Positions 61,683 to 64,000 of a stretch of DNA of 64,000 nt are shown one piece after another. The stretch comes from Chitinophaga sp. H8 (GTDB taxonomy: Bacteria; Bacteroidota; Bacteroidia; Chitinophagales; Chitinophagaceae), in assembly GCF_040567655.1 (NCBI RefSeq), contig NZ_JBEXAC010000002.1:2630906-2694905 (forward strand). The letters run 5' to 3'. The first letter of the stretch is position 1. Every line of letters begins with the position of its first letter. Below the pieces are notes generated by a model. The model searched no databases. It was not told where the DNA came from and saw only the letters and a list, made by a program, of their open reading frames with translations. Both the position numbers and the translations under genes were made by a program.

Positions 61683-63353
61683 ATGAAACGGATGTATCTC
61701 GTAGTAATGGCACTGGTGTTGATGTCTCCCTCCCTGTGGGCGCAGAAAGCCACCTCTCCAAAACCCTTTCAGGCAGCTACTGCCAGTAAAAAAATTCCTA
61801 AACAGATAGATCGTCCCAAGCTGGTAGTAGGCATGGTAGTAGATCAGATGAGGTGGGATTACCTGTACCGCTTTTATAACCGTTATACTGATCAGGGATT
61901 CAAAAGACTGTTGCACGAAGGATTTACTTGTGAAAACACCCTTATAAACTATACCCCTACCATTACTGCCTGTGGACATACCTGTGTGTATACCGGTTCT
62001 GTACCTGCCATACATGGGATCATCGGCAATAGCTGGTATAACCCTGCTTTGGGACGCAGCGTTTATTGTGCAGAAGATACTACTGTGACTACCGTAGGTA
62101 GTAATTCCAATGCAGGAAAAATGAGTCCGCGGAATATGCTGGTAACTACTATAGGAGATGAATTAAGATTGTCCAATAATTTTCAGAGCAAAGTAATCGG
62201 GGTGGCTATTAAAGACCGCGGCGCTATTTTGCCTGCCGGGCACAGCGCTAATGCTGCCTTCTGGTATGATGGTGGTACGGGCAACTGGGTATCCAGCACC
62301 TACTATATGAAGCAGTTACCCGTATGGGCACAGGAATTCAACAACCAGAAATGGCCGGAACAATACCTGAAACAACCCTGGACTACTTTATACCCCATTG
62401 AAACTTATACTTTAAGCACAGCTGATGATAAAGCTTATGAAGCCAGGTTTAAAGGCGCCAATAACAGTGCTTTTCCGCATGATCTGAGCAAAAATGGTAC
62501 AGGCGTTATCAATTCTACTCCTTTTGGTAATACGATGACCCTGGAATTTGCCAAGAAAGCTTTGGAAGCCAATAACCTGGGTAAAGGTCCGGTGACAGAT
62601 TTTCTGGCTATCAGCCTTTCTTCCACAGATTATGTAGGGCATCAGTTTGGGCCTAATTCTATTGAAGCAGAAGATACTTACCTGCGCCTGGATAAAGACC
62701 TGGGTGAACTTTTCCATTACCTGGATACCAAAATAGGTAAAGGACAATATGTGTTCTTTATTACTGCCGATCATGGGGTAGCGCATGTACCCGGATTCAT
62801 GGAAGAAAACAAATTGCCGGGTGAAACCTGGAGTGAGCGTAATGCCATGAATATCCTGAATGGGCAGATCAGTAAAGAGTTTGGTGTGGATAAAGCTATT
62901 GCTGCAGCAGATAATTATCAGTTCTGGATGAATCATGATGCGATTGCCAATGCAGGTAAAAAAGAAAGCGAGATCCGCGAATATATCATTGCCCAGCTGA
63001 TGAAAATGCCGGCTATTGCCAATGCTTTTTCATTGAGCAATCTGATGACTACCCCTTTGCCTGAACCCATGCGCGGTATGTTAGCAAATGGCTATCATGC
63101 AAAAAGAAGTGGTGATATCCAGGTGATATTATCCCCCGGATGGATAGATGGGGGTAAAACAGGCACTACCCATGGATTATGGTATCCTTATGATGCACAT
63201 ATTCCGCTGGTATGGATGGGTTGGGGTGTAAAACCTGGTAAAACCAACCGGACGATTGGTATGACGGATATTTCACCTACATTGGCAGCTATGTTGCACA
63301 TACAGATGCCCAGTGGCACGGTAGGTAAGGTGATTGAAGAGATTACGAAATAA
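61683..63353 (+). CDS. Alkaline phosphatase superfamily protein, PafA-like
   Basis: 556 residues with a signal peptide (about 1-21, ending LWA). PafA is the phosphate-insensitive periplasmic phosphomonoesterase of Bacteroidota. Active-site residues by analogy: nucleophile Thr95 in TPTITACGHT, Asn in GIIGNSWYN, Lys and Arg in AIKDRGAILPAGH, and zinc ligands in SSTDYVGHQFGP, TADHGVAH and GTTHGLWYPYDAH. The KxR pair is what separates PafA from related diesterases, so a monoesterase is likely. The gene is divergent from the oxoamine synthase. Confidence 0.9.
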   Translation: MKRMYLVVMALVLMSPSLWAQKATSPKPFQAATASKKIPKQIDRPKLVVGMVVDQMRWDYLYRFYNRYTDQGFKRLLHEGFTCENTLINYTPTITACGHTCVYTGSVPAIHGIIGNSWYNPALGRSVYCAEDTTVTTVGSNSNAGKMSPRNMLVTTIGDELRLSNNFQSKVIGVAIKDRGAILPAGHSANAAFWYDGGTGNWVSSTYYMKQLPVWAQEFNNQKWPEQYLKQPWTTLYPIETYTLSTADDKAYEARFKGANNSAFPHDLSKNGTGVINSTPFGNTMTLEFAKKALEANNLGKGPVTDFLAISLSSTDYVGHQFGPNSIEAEDTYLRLDKDLGELFHYLDTKIGKGQYVFFITADHGVAHVPGFMEENKLPGETWSERNAMNILNGQISKEFGVDKAIAAADNYQFWMNHDAIANAGKKESEIREYIIAQLMKMPAIANAFSLSNLMTTPLPEPMRGMLANGYHAKRSGDIQVILSPGWIDGGKTGTTHGLWYPYDAHIPLVWMGWGVKPGKTNRTIGMTDISPTLAAMLHIQMPSGTVGKVIEEITK

Positions 63354-63378
63354 TCCCCGCAGCTATTCATTTTTAAGG

Positions 63379-63427
63379 CGATGGCCGGCAGGTAACAGGG
63401 AGATTCCCGGTTGTCTGCCGGCCATCG
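63379..63427 (+). other. Long inverted repeat after the PafA-like gene
   Basis: CGATGGCCGGCAG pairs perfectly with CTGCCGGCCATCG (63415-63427), 13 pairs, with an inner GGG/CCC. No T run follows directly, so it is a weak terminator or an mRNA end structure. Confidence 0.6.
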
Positions 63428-63493
63428 TCAATTTTGTGTTGGGGCATCGTCAAATCTAAAAGCAGTTCACTATCTTTAAACGAAATTCGCTGC

Positions 63494-64000
63494 ATGGAAT
63501 TTTCATTGCTGATATACGAAGTGGCCAACAGAGTAGCTACTATTACACTGAACCGTCCGGAAAAGCGTAATGCACTTAATGGTGCATTGGTAGCGGAGCT
63601 GCAGCAGGCATTTACGCTGGCAGGCGCAGATGATGCGGTAAAAGTAATCGTGCTTAAAGGCAAGGGGGAGGCATTTTGTGCCGGAGCGGATCTGGAATAC
63701 CTGCAGCAATTACAAAAAAACACCTATGAAGATAATCTGGCCGATTCTCAGGCGTTATTGTCCCTGATGCAGCAGATTTATCAACATGATAAGGTAGTGA
63801 TAGCACAGGTGGAAGGTCATGCTATTGCCGGTGGCTGTGGACTGGTAACCATCTGCGATCTTAGTTTTGCCGTGCCGGAAGCGCTGATGGGATATACTGA
63901 AGTGAGGATTGGCTTTATACCAGCCCTGGTGTCTGTATTTCTTGTACGCAAAATAGGAGAAGGGAGGGCCAGAGAGTTATTGCTTACCGGAAAACTGGTG
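63494..64000 (+). CDS. Enoyl-CoA hydratase/isomerase family protein (partial, runs off the end)
   Basis: 169 codons from the ATG at 63494; the 3' end is outside the window. Crotonase fold: ITLNRPEKRNALN, oxyanion-hole segments AFCAGADLEYL and GHAIAGGCGLVTICD, and GYTEVRIGFIPALVSVFL, whose Glu fits one catalytic acid. The GFIPALVS version with Ala/Val resembles methylglutaconyl-CoA hydratases of leucine breakdown; that is inference. It has a potential TATCTTTA box about 25 bases upstream. Confidence 0.9.
   Translation, partial: MEFSLLIYEVANRVATITLNRPEKRNALNGALVAELQQAFTLAGADDAVKVIVLKGKGEAFCAGADLEYLQQLQKNTYEDNLADSQALLSLMQQIYQHDKVVIAQVEGHAIAGGCGLVTICDLSFAVPEALMGYTEVRIGFIPALVSVFLVRKIGEGRARELLLTGKLV

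Noticed and set aside
1..64000. tRNA, rRNA, insertion sequences or prophage
   Set aside because: No cloverleaf, rRNA core sequence, transposase, integrase or phage structural gene was seen on either strand.

Overview
The window is a chromosomal segment of a Bacteroidota bacterium, most likely a Chitinophaga-like member of the Chitinophagaceae. The evidence is the promoter form (TAnnTTTG minus-7 boxes, spaced about 19 bases from a TTTG/TTG element), A-rich start contexts without Shine-Dalgarno sites, type IX secretion (T9SS) genes (porV and a C-terminal sorting domain), a fused E1 alpha/beta 2-oxoacid dehydrogenase, type III glutamine synthetase, a PafA-type alkaline phosphatase and an FeS/zinc-poor set of ribosomal proteins. 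No mobile element, tRNA, rRNA or CRISPR array was seen.

Layout. 1-581: end of rpsL, then rpsG. 843-6280 (minus): a four-gene cell-surface operon (T9SS sorting-domain protein, PorV, small secreted protein, 1071-residue collagen-like protein). 6977-9121: fusA under its own promoter. 9301-12961: glycosyltransferase, polysaccharide deacetylase, PQQ-type sugar dehydrogenase lipoprotein and an outer-membrane beta-barrel. 13110-14199: three copies of an unrecognised cassette. Each has a promoter-like pair of boxes, a 34-base leader motif (30 of 34 positions identical in all copies), a 20-26 residue hydrophobic peptide ORF and an intrinsic terminator. 14608-31765: the S10-spc-alpha ribosomal superoperon from rpsJ to rplQ, with secY, map, infA and rpoA, and internal promoters before rplX, rplO and infA. 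The usual str operon (rpsL-rpsG-fusA, here normally continuing to rpsJ) is therefore cut twice by surface-related genes, and fusA and rpsJ carry near-identical promoters.

31890-47864: a zinc-ribbon membrane protein, carA (with a terminator-like hairpin in its leader), an aminotransferase, a DUF1573 protein, E1 alpha/beta dehydrogenase, a 2-hydroxyacid dehydrogenase, an orphan OmpR-type regulator, YebC, an amino-acid permease, and a symporter-DedA-MFS run followed by a MarR regulator. 48157-64000: mdh, a thioredoxin-like protein, efp-accB-accC, an LTxxQ-like protein, glnN, purL, a GH5-like lipoprotein, an alpha-oxoamine synthase, a PafA-like phosphatase and the start of an enoyl-CoA hydratase gene.

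The most unusual things are: the triplicated small-peptide cassette; 7-base-period tandem arrays, often in inverted pairs, in at least eight intergenic gaps; an EF-P whose tip residue is Arg32 rather than the usual Lys; and several orphan promoter-hairpin units that look like small RNAs or attenuators. All similarities are judged by eye from the sequence; none was tested by a search.
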